From contig CALTTP010000002.1 of NCBI GenBank assembly GCA_943912255.1, positions 1-64,000 of the forward strand: 64,000 nt of DNA, given 5' to 3'. The notes under the pieces were generated by a model. It was not told where the DNA came from, did no database searches, and saw nothing but the letters and a program-made list of their open reading frames with translations. Position numbers and translations under genes: made by a program. Below, one piece after another: positions 25,381-34,170 of this stretch. The number at the start of each line of letters is the position of its first letter. The first letter of the stretch is position 1. Source of the stretch: an uncultured Peptoniphilaceae bacterium (lineage in GTDB: Bacteria; Bacillota; Clostridia; Tissierellales; Peptoniphilaceae).

Positions 25381-25714
25381 GATTTGATAATTCGGCAAAC
25401 TTATAATAAAATATAATTAGTAAAATTACTATAACAATTTAGAAATGAGTGTATCTCTAAAATTATGAATTTTAATTGGAATTTTACTTTAATCCTTAAT
25501 TATATTAATGGAATGAGATATTAATAAGTTAAAACGTTAAAATATTATAGGATTAAGTGTTGAAATTTTATTTTTGGGTATAAATTACATGTTAGTTGGG
25601 AATCATTTATAAGAATGACTAATCCAATATAATAAGAAGATTTAAAGTAGTGTTAAATCCATCAAGCATCTATAAAGATGATTGATGAATCAAATAAAAC
25701 TTAGGAGGAATTTA
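25381..25714. other. Long leader/promoter region of the glycolytic operon
   Basis: 334 AT-rich bases. A small hairpin, TAGTAA-AA-TTACTA, follows trmL. A good -10, TATAAT at 25628-25633, lacks a clear -35. A hairpin at 25660-25687 (CATCAAGCATC against GATGATTGATG, one G-A mismatch, TATAAA loop) would lie in the gap leader just before the Shine-Dalgarno. No cggR-like regulator gene and no open frame of note is present. Confidence 0.5.
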
Positions 25715-26719
25715 ATGAAAGTAGCTGTTAATGGTTTTGGTAGAATAGGAAGAGATGTTGTTAGACAATTATTTGAAAGAAATGAAGATAATTTAGAGTT
25801 GGTTGCAATTAACTTTAGTTCTGACATTCATACTATGGCTCATCTATTCAAGTATGATTCTCTTTATGGAAAATTTGATGGAACTATAGAGGTTAAGGAT
25901 GACTCCTTTGTTATAAATGACAAAGTAGTTAAAATTGTAAATGATAGAGATCCTGCCAACCTTCCATGGAAAGAATTGGGAGTTGAATTGGTTATCGATT
26001 CAACTGGAGCTTTCAAAGATGCTGAAAGTCTTGGAAAGCATATAGAAGCTGGTGCAAAAAAAGTTATTTTGACTGCCCCAGGTAAGGGAATTAAAACTAT
26101 TGTAATGGGTGTTAATTGCGATACTTATAATCCTGAAGAAGATAATATAATTTCAAATGCTTCATGTACTACTAACTGTCTAGCTCCGGTTACTAAAGTA
26201 ATCGATGAGACCTTCGGCATAAAAAGAGGATTGATGACTACGATTCATGCTTATACTGGAGATCAAAATATTCATGATAATAAACATAAGGATTTAAGAA
26301 GAGCTAGAGCTGCAGCATTAAGCATAGTTCCAACTACAACTGGAGCAGCAAAGGCAGTAGCCCTTGTACTTCCTCATCTTGAAGGAAAGCTAAGTGGATA
26401 TGCTGTAAGAGTTCCTGTTCCAACAGTTTCATTGGTTGATGTTACTTTTGAATTAGAAAAGAATGTAACTAAGGAAGAGGTAAATGAAGCCCTTAAAAAA
26501 GCTTCTGAAGGCGAATTAAAGGGAATATTAGGATACTCTGACGAGCCGCTAGTATCTATTGACTATCAAAAGGATCCAAGAGCTTCAATTTTTGATTCTG
26601 AGCTTACAACAATAATAGATGATAATTTTGTAAAAGTTGTTTCTTGGTATGATAACGAATGGGGTTATTCTCAAAGAGTAATAGATCTTGCAGTATTAGT
26701 TGCTGATAAATATAAATAA
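25715..26719 (+). CDS. gap: Glyceraldehyde-3-phosphate dehydrogenase (type I)
   Basis: NAD-dependent oxidation and phosphorylation of glyceraldehyde-3-phosphate in glycolysis. The 334-residue protein begins VAVNGFGRIGRDVVRQ (Rossmann fold) and has the active site SNASCTTNCLAP (Cys near 151), HAYTGDQNIHD and the C-terminal WYDNEWGYSQR. The ATG at 25715 follows TAGGAGG; an upstream in-frame ATG without good spacing is rejected. First gene of gap-pgk-tpiA-eno, preceded by a long leader. Confidence 0.97.
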   Translation: MKVAVNGFGRIGRDVVRQLFERNEDNLELVAINFSSDIHTMAHLFKYDSLYGKFDGTIEVKDDSFVINDKVVKIVNDRDPANLPWKELGVELVIDSTGAFKDAESLGKHIEAGAKKVILTAPGKGIKTIVMGVNCDTYNPEEDNIISNASCTTNCLAPVTKVIDETFGIKRGLMTTIHAYTGDQNIHDNKHKDLRRARAAALSIVPTTTGAAKAVALVLPHLEGKLSGYAVRVPVPTVSLVDVTFELEKNVTKEEVNEALKKASEGELKGILGYSDEPLVSIDYQKDPRASIFDSELTTIIDDNFVKVVSWYDNEWGYSQRVIDLAVLVADKYK

Positions 26720-26767
26720 ACATCATCAGTCAAGCATTGCATAGTTGATGCTGGATTGTAATAGTAA

Positions 26768-26786
26768 AGCCCGGCAAGTCCGGGCT
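26768..26786 (+). other. GC-rich stem-loop between gap and pgk
   Basis: AGCCCGG (26768-26774) pairs with CCGGGCT (26780-26786) around a five-base loop. No T-run follows, so it is not a full terminator. It is unusually GC-rich for this sequence and could stabilise or punctuate the gap mRNA relative to pgk. Confidence 0.6.
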
Positions 26787-26808
26787 CTAATAAAGTAAAG
26801 GTGATAAA

Positions 26809-28002
26809 ATGCTAAATAAAAAAACTTTAAAAGATTTAAATGTTGATGACAAAAAGGTTTTAGTTCGTGTTGATTTCAATGTTCCAATGTCTGAAGATGG
26901 AAATATTACCGATGATACGAGAATTAAAGCTTCACTAGATACTATAAAATATCTTTTAGGCCATGATGCTAAAGTTATTCTTATGTCACATTTAGGAAGA
27001 CCTAAAAATGGTCCTGAGAAGAAATTTTCTTTGGAACCAGTTGCTAAAAAACTTTCTGAATTATTAGGTAAAGAAGTGAAGTTTTTAAGTTCTAATAGAG
27101 TTGTGGACGAAGATATAGTTAGTAAATGTTCTAAATTAGAAAATGACGATATAGTCTTACTGGAAAATACAAGATTTAGACCTGAAGAGACTAAAAATGG
27201 AGAAGAATTTTCTAAAGAATTAGCTTCTTTAGCTGATTTATATGTTAATGATGCCTTTGGAACTTCTCATAGGGCTCATTCTTCCAATGTGGGAGTGTCT
27301 AAGTACTTGGATTCTGCTGTAGGATTTTTGGTGGAAAAAGAGATTGAAGTTATGGGAAATGCCCTTGAAAATCCAAAAAGACCATTTATCGCTATATTAG
27401 GTGGAGCTAAAGTTAGCGATAAGATTGGAGTAATAGATAATCTTATAAATAAAGTTGATGGTATTTTAGTAGGTGGAGGAATGGCTTGGACTTTCCTTAA
27501 AGCTGAAGGATATGAAATTGGTAAATCATTAGTAGAAAATGACAAGTTGGATTTAGCAAAAGAACTTCTACAAAAAGCTATGGAAAAGGGTGTTAAATTT
27601 TTCCTTCCTATTGATGCCGTAGTTGCCGATGAAATGACAGAGGATTCTCCATCAAAGGTAATTTCCATAAAGGAGTTCACTCCTGAGGATGCAGCTTATG
27701 ATATTGGACCAAGAACTGTAGATGTTTTTGTCGAAGAAATAGAAAAGTCAAAGACAATAGTATGGAATGGTCCTATGGGAGTTTTTGAAATAGAACAATT
27801 TAGTAAGGGAACTTTTGACATTGCCAAAGCTTTGTCTAAAGTAGATGCAATAACAATTATAGGTGGTGGTGATTCTGCTTCAGCTATTGAAAAGTCAGGA
27901 TTCAAGGATAGTGTTACCCATGTTTCCACAGGTGGAGGAGCTTCCTTAGAATTCTTAGAAGGAAAAGAATTGCCAGGAATTGCAGCTATTTCAGACAAAT
28001 AG
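26809..28002 (+). CDS. pgk: Phosphoglycerate kinase
   Basis: Makes ATP and 3-phosphoglycerate from 1,3-bisphosphoglycerate. The 397-residue protein has KVLVRVDFNVPM near residues 17-28, SHLGRPKNG, NDAFGTSHRAHSS, LGGAKVSDKI and the nucleotide-site GGGDSASAIEKSG near 361-373. AGGTG precedes the ATG. tpiA follows after eight bases. Confidence 0.98.
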   Translation: MLNKKTLKDLNVDDKKVLVRVDFNVPMSEDGNITDDTRIKASLDTIKYLLGHDAKVILMSHLGRPKNGPEKKFSLEPVAKKLSELLGKEVKFLSSNRVVDEDIVSKCSKLENDDIVLLENTRFRPEETKNGEEFSKELASLADLYVNDAFGTSHRAHSSNVGVSKYLDSAVGFLVEKEIEVMGNALENPKRPFIAILGGAKVSDKIGVIDNLINKVDGILVGGGMAWTFLKAEGYEIGKSLVENDKLDLAKELLQKAMEKGVKFFLPIDAVVADEMTEDSPSKVISIKEFTPEDAAYDIGPRTVDVFVEEIEKSKTIVWNGPMGVFEIEQFSKGTFDIAKALSKVDAITIIGGGDSASAIEKSGFKDSVTHVSTGGGASLEFLEGKELPGIAAISDK

Positions 28003-28010
28003 GAGGATTT

Positions 28011-28754
28011 ATGAGAAAACCTATAATTGCTGGAAACTGGAAAATGAACATGACAGTTTCTGAAACGAAAGATTTTATTAATGAATTACAGGAAAAGGAA
28101 ATTGCAGAAGATGTTGAAGTTATAGTAGCAACTCCTTTTACGTCTTTAGATAAAGCCAAGGAGCTTTTGGAAAATACTTCTATAAAGCTTTCTTCTCAAA
28201 ATATGTTTTATGAAGAAAAGGGAGCGTTTACTGGTGAAATTTCACCTTTGATGCTACAGGAGTTAGTGTCATATGTTATTATAGGTCACTCAGAGAGACG
28301 AGAGATTTTTCAAGAAGATGATAACATATTGAATAAAAAGATAGAATCTGCAATAAAACACAATCTAAATCCCATTTTATGTTGTGGAGAAACCTTGGAG
28401 GAGAGAGAATCTAATCTACAAGAAAAAAAGGTTAAAAATCAACTAATAGAGGATTTAAAAAATATAGAAGAGAGCAAATTAGATACTCTTGTTATTGCCT
28501 ATGAACCTATTTGGGCAATTGGAACAGGAAAAACAGCTTCACCTGAAGATGCAGAGGAAATGTGCTCATTTATCCGTAATGTGTTAAGGGAAATGTATTC
28601 AGAAAAATTTGCTGAATCCACTAGGATTTTATATGGAGGATCTGTAAAACCTGAAAATATTAAAGAGATTATGGAAAAAGAAAATATAGATGGTGCTTTA
28701 ATTGGTGGAGCTAGTTTAAAAGTAGATAGCTTTACTCAACTAATCAATTATTAA
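28011..28754 (+). CDS. tpiA: Triosephosphate isomerase
   Basis: Interconverts dihydroxyacetone phosphate and glyceraldehyde-3-phosphate. The 247-residue barrel has GNWKMN (Asn/Lys) at residues 8-13, the catalytic His in VIIGHSERRE near 93-102, the catalytic Glu in YEPIWAIGTGKTA near 164-176 and the phosphate-binding LYGGSVKPEN. GGAGG precedes the ATG. eno follows directly, leaving no room for the gpmI gene often found between them. Confidence 0.98.
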   Translation: MRKPIIAGNWKMNMTVSETKDFINELQEKEIAEDVEVIVATPFTSLDKAKELLENTSIKLSSQNMFYEEKGAFTGEISPLMLQELVSYVIIGHSERREIFQEDDNILNKKIESAIKHNLNPILCCGETLEERESNLQEKKVKNQLIEDLKNIEESKLDTLVIAYEPIWAIGTGKTASPEDAEEMCSFIRNVLREMYSEKFAESTRILYGGSVKPENIKEIMEKENIDGALIGGASLKVDSFTQLINY

Positions 28755-28766
28755 TTGGAGGTAATA

Positions 28767-30050
28767 ATGAGTAGAATAATAGATATTTATGCAAGAGAAG
28801 TCTTGGATTCTAGAGGAAACCCAACTGTTGAAGTGGAAGTTTTAACTGAAGCTGGTGGAATAGGAAGAGCAATTGTGCCTTCTGGAGCTTCTACTGGAGC
28901 TCATGAAGCAGTTGAATTAAGAGATAATGATGAATCTCGTTATCTTGGTAAAGGAGTTCTTACTGCAGTGGACAATGTAAATCAAGTTATTGCAGAAGAA
29001 ATCATTGGGGAAGAGGTTTTAGAACAAGTAAGAATCGATAATTTGATGATTGAATTAGATGGCACCGATAACAAAGGCAAACTAGGAGCTAATGCTATCC
29101 TTGGAGTGTCAATAGCTGTTGCAAAAGCGGCTGCTGATGAAATGGGATTACACCTATATGAATATTTGGGAGGTGTAAACTCTAAAGTTCTTCCACTACC
29201 AATGATGAATATTCTCAATGGTGGGGAACACGCTGATAACAATGTGGATATTCAAGAATTTATGGTAATGCCTGCAGGAGCAGAAACTTTTAAGGAGGCT
29301 TTGAGGATGGGTGCAGAAGTTTTCCATTCCTTAAAGAAAGTTTTAAAAGAAAAGGGATTAAATACTGCTGTAGGTGATGAAGGTGGTTTTGCACCAAACC
29401 TAAGTTCTAATGAAGAAGCACTGGAAACTATTGTTACAGCGATTGAAAAGGCTGGTTATAAGCCTGGAGAAGATGTTTTATTAGCTTTAGATGTTGCTTC
29501 AACTGAAATGTACGAAGATGGCAAGTATAATTTCAAAGGTGAAGGAATAGTTAGAACTACAGAAGAGCTAATAGAATACTATGAAAGTCTTGTTGAAAAA
29601 TATCCAATTATATCCATAGAAGATGGACTCGCTGAAGATGATTGGGATGGTTGGGTTACATTAACTGAAAAGTTAGGAAAGAAAATCCAACTTGTTGGCG
29701 ACGACTTATTTGTAACAAATGTGGAGAGATTGAAAAAAGGTATTGAAATGGGAGTTTCAAATTCAATCCTGATTAAATTAAATCAAATAGGAACCATTAC
29801 TGAAACTTTAGATGCTATAGAACTTGCTAAGAGACATGGATTTACTTGTGTTATATCCCATAGATCTGGTGAAACTGAAGATAGCACCATTGCAGATTTA
29901 GCCGTTGCTGTAAATAGTGGACAAATTAAAACAGGTTCAGCTTCAAGAACTGATAGAATTGCAAAATATAACCAACTATTGAGAATTGAAGACTATTTAG
30001 AAGATGAAGCTATATTTGAAGGAAAAAAAGCTTTTTATAACATTAGATAA
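28767..30050 (+). CDS. eno: Enolase
   Basis: Converts 2-phosphoglycerate to phosphoenolpyruvate. The 427-residue protein shows DSRGNPTVEVEV, GASTGAHEAVELRD, the metal ligands within LALDVASTEMY, SIEDGLAEDDW and VGDDLFVTN, and the active-site LIKLNQIGTITET and SHRSGETEDS. The ATG at 28767 is chosen over TTG at 28755, whose own first bases form the GGAGG ribosome site. Last gene of the glycolytic cluster. Confidence 0.98.
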   Translation: MSRIIDIYAREVLDSRGNPTVEVEVLTEAGGIGRAIVPSGASTGAHEAVELRDNDESRYLGKGVLTAVDNVNQVIAEEIIGEEVLEQVRIDNLMIELDGTDNKGKLGANAILGVSIAVAKAAADEMGLHLYEYLGGVNSKVLPLPMMNILNGGEHADNNVDIQEFMVMPAGAETFKEALRMGAEVFHSLKKVLKEKGLNTAVGDEGGFAPNLSSNEEALETIVTAIEKAGYKPGEDVLLALDVASTEMYEDGKYNFKGEGIVRTTEELIEYYESLVEKYPIISIEDGLAEDDWDGWVTLTEKLGKKIQLVGDDLFVTNVERLKKGIEMGVSNSILIKLNQIGTITETLDAIELAKRHGFTCVISHRSGETEDSTIADLAVAVNSGQIKTGSASRTDRIAKYNQLLRIEDYLEDEAIFEGKKAFYNIR

Positions 30051-30057
30051 TCATGAA

Positions 30058-30086
30058 GGTGTCAGAAAAACTCTGACATCTTTTTT
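30058..30086 (+). terminator. Intrinsic terminator after eno
   Basis: GGTGTCAGA (30058-30066) pairs with TCTGACATC (30072-30080), including one G-U, with a five-base loop and six T residues (30081-30086). Confidence 0.9.
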
Positions 30087-30117
30087 ATTGACAATTATCA
30101 ATTAAAATTACAATTTT

Positions 30118-30167
30118 AATCCAGACTTTAAATGATTCTGTAAAAACATGTCATTTAAATCTGGATT
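30118..30167. repeat. 17-bp inverted repeat between eno and comEC
   Basis: The arm 30118-30135 pairs with 30151-30167 over 17 base pairs with a single bulged C, around a 15-base loop. No T-run follows. A possible promoter, TTGACA (30088-30093) and TACAAT (30109-30114) with a short 15-base spacer, would start transcription at the left arm. A second -10, TATAAT at 30223-30228, lies closer to comEC. Confidence 0.6.
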
Positions 30168-30258
30168 ATTATATAATTACTTAGATTTTAATTAAATTTG
30201 TGCTAAGGATCGATTTTTATATTATAATTGAGATGATAATAAAATGTGGAGTAAAATC

Positions 30259-32616
30259 ATGAAGAAATACAACTCAATTATAACCTTACTAATGGTTCTT
30301 ATTCTAATTTTTGTGAACTATTTTTTTCGAATAGATAAAGTAATCTTAATCGCTTTGTTTTCCATTTCTCTAATTATATTCATCTTTTCAAAAACTAAAT
30401 ACTTATATTTTTTTCTAGGGATTTTAATAGGGATAGTGATACTATACAGGTATTCAATTATTTCCCAAGGAATTGATTATAGTCAAGACAATAAGTTTTT
30501 TTATGTTCATGGGGTAGTGACAAAGGTAGTTCCCAAAGAGGAATATACCTTGGTACATGTAAACAATACGATTTTAGATAAAAAGATAAAAGGACCTAAT
30601 ATCTTTTGTTATTCCTTTGGAGATGTTCAACCAAAAATTGGAGACATTGTTTTCTTTAAAAACAAAATTTTTATTCCTAAAAACAAAAAAATTCCTGGAG
30701 GATTTAATTACTATAATTTTTTACTGTCTAAAAATCTTACTAGTTATGCCTATGTTGATACATTGACTGTAGTTGGTAGGGATAAATCTTTAGTTTTAAA
30801 TTTCCAGAGAAATTTTGATGAGTTTATAAAAATAAAAACTAAAAATTTTGAAGAAAATCTATCTAGATTTTTATATTCTAGTTTTACAGGAAGGAATACT
30901 ATGTTTGAGACTGTAAAGGAAGATTATAAAAATCTTGGGATTTCTCATATTTTAGCAATTAGTGGATTCCATATAATGATAATTTATTCCATACTAATTA
31001 ATTTATTTGAATTCTTAAGAATGTCAATGAGCTATCGAAAAATAGTATCTCTTTTAATAGTAGGATTCTATTGTTTATTAATAGATTTTCCTTATTCATC
31101 CTTTAGAGCCTTCTTGTTTTTATGTATTAGCGTACTTTCCTATTTACTTAATAGGCCTGAGGATGGAAAGAAAACTATAGCTATCTCTGCTTTAATAATC
31201 TTAATAATCTTTCCTAATGCTGTTTTTGATTTAGGATTTCAATTTTCATTTTTTGCAATTATGGGCATGGAAATACTTTATCCTATAATTAAAAACAAAA
31301 AAGAGAAAGATACTACATTGGTAAATGGCTTTTATTTAATACTTTCTGTAAATTTAGCGATTTTACCGTTACAAGCTTACTATTTTAAAAATATTTCTCC
31401 TTTTGTATTTTTTGGAAACCTAATAGTAATTCCAATTCTAACCATAGTACTATACTCATTTATAGGATATTTGGTTTTAGGTAGTTTTCCATTAATTGGA
31501 AGGTTGATAGGTTTTATAATAAAGACCCTATACAAAATCTCTGAATACATTATTGTAGGTTTAACTCCTTCAGGAGGTTTTAAGAATATAGAGATTACTT
31601 TTAAATTAGGGGAGATGCTAGTATACCTATCTTTGGTGGGAATTTTATTGATTATTATCTATCATCGCCATAGTATAAGAAGGATTTTAGTAGATTATAG
31701 TAAAAGTATTACTATATATTTTGCAGTTGCTTTAATGCTATTGCTCTTCATAACTAATTATAATCCCATAGGAAGAATTATAATGATTGATATAGGACAG
31801 GGAGACTGTTTTTTGATTCAGTACAAAGACAAATCTTTCTTAATTGATACAGGTGGTAAGCTGGGAGAAAAAAATAATTCTAATGTGGTCTTAGATAATC
31901 TCAGTTATAATAAAATAAAACAGATAGATGGGATTTTTCTTTCTCATTTAGATAAAGATCACATTGGAAATTTAAAATATATTCTAAATAAATTTCCAAA
32001 TACCAAGGTCTATTCCCATGAAAAAAGTTTAGAAACTTTATCTAGAGAATATGTAAATTCACCTATTAACTTGGAAGAATTACACAAAGATGATAAGCTT
32101 ATATATGATAGCATATTTATAGAGATTTTAAACTATGATTATACCAAAGAGGAAAATGACAATTCCCTAGTTATGAAAGTGAAAATTGGAGACAGTACAA
32201 TTTTATTTACAGGAGATATTAGTGGAGAATTAGAAAGAGTTCTTTTAGCAGAAGACATAAAGTCAGATATATTAAAGTTATCTCATCATGGTTCAAAGAA
32301 TTCTTCTACAGAAGAATTTATTTCCAAAGTCAATCCATTTTTAGCCTTGGTGTCTGTAGGGGAATATAATTCTTATAATCATCCAGATATCAATATTATG
32401 GAATCTCTTAAAAGTAAAGGAATAGGAATTTTAAGAACAGATATATCAGGTAATGGTTATATAGATTTTTATAAAAATTCCTTTATAGCATATAACTCTA
32501 CAAATTATGTTAAAAATAAAATATTTTCTCCTTTTGGAAAAAGGTTAATGGAACTCTATGGATTATCAATTTTATATTTTTGGCTTGTTTTTAAAAGAGG
32601 GGGTGTTAAAGATTAA
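30259..32616 (+). CDS. comEC: ComEC/Rec2-type DNA uptake channel
   Basis: Inner-membrane channel and nuclease-like protein for transformation. The 785-residue protein has an N-terminal hydrophobic region, an OB-like ectodomain, the Competence domain (about 200-460; LGISHILAISGFHIMI, many membrane helices) and a C-terminal metallo-beta-lactamase domain (about 505-750) with DIGQGDCFLIQ, LSHLDKDHIGN and LSHHGSKNSS. The ATG at 30259 has GGAG at a seven-base spacing; the ATG at 30244 has only a poor site. It is not next to comEA and there is no comEB. Its end overlaps holA. Confidence 0.92.
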   Translation: MKKYNSIITLLMVLILIFVNYFFRIDKVILIALFSISLIIFIFSKTKYLYFFLGILIGIVILYRYSIISQGIDYSQDNKFFYVHGVVTKVVPKEEYTLVHVNNTILDKKIKGPNIFCYSFGDVQPKIGDIVFFKNKIFIPKNKKIPGGFNYYNFLLSKNLTSYAYVDTLTVVGRDKSLVLNFQRNFDEFIKIKTKNFEENLSRFLYSSFTGRNTMFETVKEDYKNLGISHILAISGFHIMIIYSILINLFEFLRMSMSYRKIVSLLIVGFYCLLIDFPYSSFRAFLFLCISVLSYLLNRPEDGKKTIAISALIILIIFPNAVFDLGFQFSFFAIMGMEILYPIIKNKKEKDTTLVNGFYLILSVNLAILPLQAYYFKNISPFVFFGNLIVIPILTIVLYSFIGYLVLGSFPLIGRLIGFIIKTLYKISEYIIVGLTPSGGFKNIEITFKLGEMLVYLSLVGILLIIIYHRHSIRRILVDYSKSITIYFAVALMLLLFITNYNPIGRIIMIDIGQGDCFLIQYKDKSFLIDTGGKLGEKNNSNVVLDNLSYNKIKQIDGIFLSHLDKDHIGNLKYILNKFPNTKVYSHEKSLETLSREYVNSPINLEELHKDDKLIYDSIFIEILNYDYTKEENDNSLVMKVKIGDSTILFTGDISGELERVLLAEDIKSDILKLSHHGSKNSSTEEFISKVNPFLALVSVGEYNSYNHPDINIMESLKSKGIGILRTDISGNGYIDFYKNSFIAYNSTNYVKNKIFSPFGKRLMELYGLSILYFWLVFKRGGVKD

Positions 32617-33589
32617 AAATGTGATTTTATTACATGGTAATGAAAATTATCTTATAGAGAAAAGATCCAAAGAGATTAAAGAAAGTTTAATTGAAAATTC
32701 TTATTCAGATTTTAATGTTTCTCAATTTAACTTTAATAATCTTGATACTGAGGAATTTAACAATAGTGTTCAGACTTTGCCTTTAATGAGTCAAAAGAAG
32801 CTGGTTATCTTAGAGGATGTTCTATTAGACAAGAATTCTATTTCTAAATTTAAGAATAGAATTGAAGAATTACAAGAGATATTAAATGAAGTTCCAGAAT
32901 CAACCTACGTAGTGATGACGTCTTTTACGGAAAAACCCTTCAAAGGAAAGTTTTTTAAACATTTACTTAAAGTGGCAGATGTTCATACGCTAAATAAGCT
33001 AAACAAAAGTCAGCTTTCGGACTATATATGTAAATATTTAAATGTCTCTAAGAAAGATAACCCTAAAGCTATTAATTTCATTATGGAAAACAGTGGATAT
33101 TTTATTAAAGAGTTAGACATTACTCTATATGATTTGAATAATGAATTGGATAAAATACGAAATCTTAATGATAAATCTCAGTCAGGTAATCTAATATCCA
33201 CCTTAACTAAGATGAATACCTATAATATTTTTGACTTAACTGATAGTATTTTAGAAAAATCTATTAATAAATCCTTGGAAGTTTTTGTGAAACTGATTAA
33301 TGACAATGAAGATCCCTTTAAGATATTCTATATGATTGTTAGAACCATAAGAAATATACTTATAGTAAAAGAGTCAAGAAGGAGAGGGCTTAACGGTTTT
33401 CAAATATCGAAAAAATATTCCCTTTCTAGTTTTGAAGTTAGTAAGATAGAAAAATACATCAACACATGGACTTTTAACAATTTAAAAGAAGCCCTACATG
33501 ATTCCTATGATTTAGAAGTAAGCTTAAAATCTCAATCCATAAAACCGAAAATACAACTGCAATATTATATAATTAACCTTTGTGGTTAG
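32603..33589 (+). CDS. holA: DNA polymerase III delta subunit (clamp loader)
   Basis: Opens the sliding clamp as part of the clamp loader for PolC. About 328 residues. Family features are KNVILLHGNENYLIEKRSKEI at the start, TLPLMSQKKLVILEDV, the DELTA-fold helices and RTIRNILIVKESRRRG near the C-terminal domain. The start is uncertain: GTG at 32603 lies immediately after AGAGGGG and inside the end of comEC, while ATG at 32558 would give a longer N-terminus that does not look like the family. Pairing comEC-holA is common in Firmicutes. Confidence 0.88.
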   Translation: MLKIKNVILLHGNENYLIEKRSKEIKESLIENSYSDFNVSQFNFNNLDTEEFNNSVQTLPLMSQKKLVILEDVLLDKNSISKFKNRIEELQEILNEVPESTYVVMTSFTEKPFKGKFFKHLLKVADVHTLNKLNKSQLSDYICKYLNVSKKDNPKAINFIMENSGYFIKELDITLYDLNNELDKIRNLNDKSQSGNLISTLTKMNTYNIFDLTDSILEKSINKSLEVFVKLINDNEDPFKIFYMIVRTIRNILIVKESRRRGLNGFQISKKYSLSSFEVSKIEKYINTWTFNNLKEALHDSYDLEVSLKSQSIKPKIQLQYYIINLCG

Positions 33590-33612
33590 TGATAGAAAAT
33601 GATAGATTAAAT

Positions 33613-33638
33613 AAGAGATAATGCAATCATTATCTCTT
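33613..33638. terminator. Bidirectional terminator between holA and rpsT
   Basis: A perfect 11-bp stem, AAGAGATAATG (33613-33623) against CATTATCTCTT (33628-33638), has a four-base loop. T-rich tails follow on both strands. It separates the convergent holA (+) and rpsT (-). Confidence 0.8.
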
Positions 33639-33651
33639 GTATTTTAATCTA

Positions 33652-33915
33652 CTATTTTGAAATGTTTAACTTTTTAGCTAATCTACTTAAATGTCTTGAA
33701 GCTGTGTTTTTGTGTATAATATTTTTAGAAGTTGCTTTTTTTAATTTCTTATCAATTAATTTTAACAATTCCTTTGCTTCATCAAAATTTTCTGAAGAGA
33801 TAGCTTGTTCGAATTTTTTTGTGTAAGTTTTAATTTCTGACTTTTTTACTTTGTTTTCAAGTGTTTGTCTTTGAGTAACGCCGATTCTCTTAATAGCTGA
33901 TTTAATGTTTGCCAT
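33652..33915 (-). CDS. rpsT: 30S ribosomal protein S20
   Basis: Small basic protein binding 16S rRNA. The 87-residue sequence MANIKSAIKRIGVTQRQTLENK is typical, rich in Lys, and ends HLSRLAKKLNISK. The start at 33915 has AGGAGGTG seven bases upstream; a longer in-frame extension is rejected. It is the only gene besides rodA on the minus strand and has its own promoter facing away from lepA, the same neighbour as in Bacillus. Confidence 0.97.
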   Translation of the reverse strand: MANIKSAIKRIGVTQRQTLENKVKKSEIKTYTKKFEQAISSENFDEAKELLKLIDKKLKKATSKNIIHKNTASRHLSRLAKKLNISK

Positions 33916-33943
33916 TGTTTCACCTCCTGAACATAACATTGTT

Positions 33944-33972
33944 ATTATAATATAGCAATGGGCAAAAATCAA
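33944..33972 (-). promoter_or_regulatory. Promoter of rpsT
   Basis: On the minus strand, TTGATT (33972-33967), a 17-base spacer and TATAAT (33949-33944). Transcription would start near 33937, about 22 bases before the ATG. Confidence 0.8.
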
Positions 33973-34032
33973 GAAAATTTATGATATAATGTTACTGATT
34001 TCAAGGATTGACCTTATTTATTAGACTTAGAG

Positions 34033-34170
34033 ATGACTAAATTTTTACTTATAGGTTTTTTGTTAATAATTTTTGAATTTATATTTTACCAAGGAATTCT
34101 TGTTAAATCATTAAATTTACTAAGCTTAAATTTACTTGAAAATTACTTATTAGAATGGAGTATTAAATGA
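34033..34170 (+). CDS. Candidate 45-residue membrane peptide upstream of lepA
   Basis: An open frame of 45 codons starts at ATG 34033 and ends in TGA that overlaps the lepA ATG (ATGA). The predicted peptide begins MTKFLLIGFLLIIFEFIFYQ, a clear hydrophobic helix, followed by a Leu-rich amphipathic tail ending EWSIK. A plus-strand TATAAT lies at 33985-33990. The Shine-Dalgarno is weak (TTAGAG). lepA has its own GGAG at 34157-34160 inside this frame, so the overlap might be fortuitous. T-rich DNA also makes hydrophobic open frames by chance. No family recognised. Confidence 0.3.
   Translation: MTKFLLIGFLLIIFEFIFYQGILVKSLNLLSLNLLENYLLEWSIK

Noticed and set aside
27276..27680. 134-codon minus-strand open frame inside pgk
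   Set aside because: Antisense shadow of a strongly coding gene; no ribosome site, no family features.
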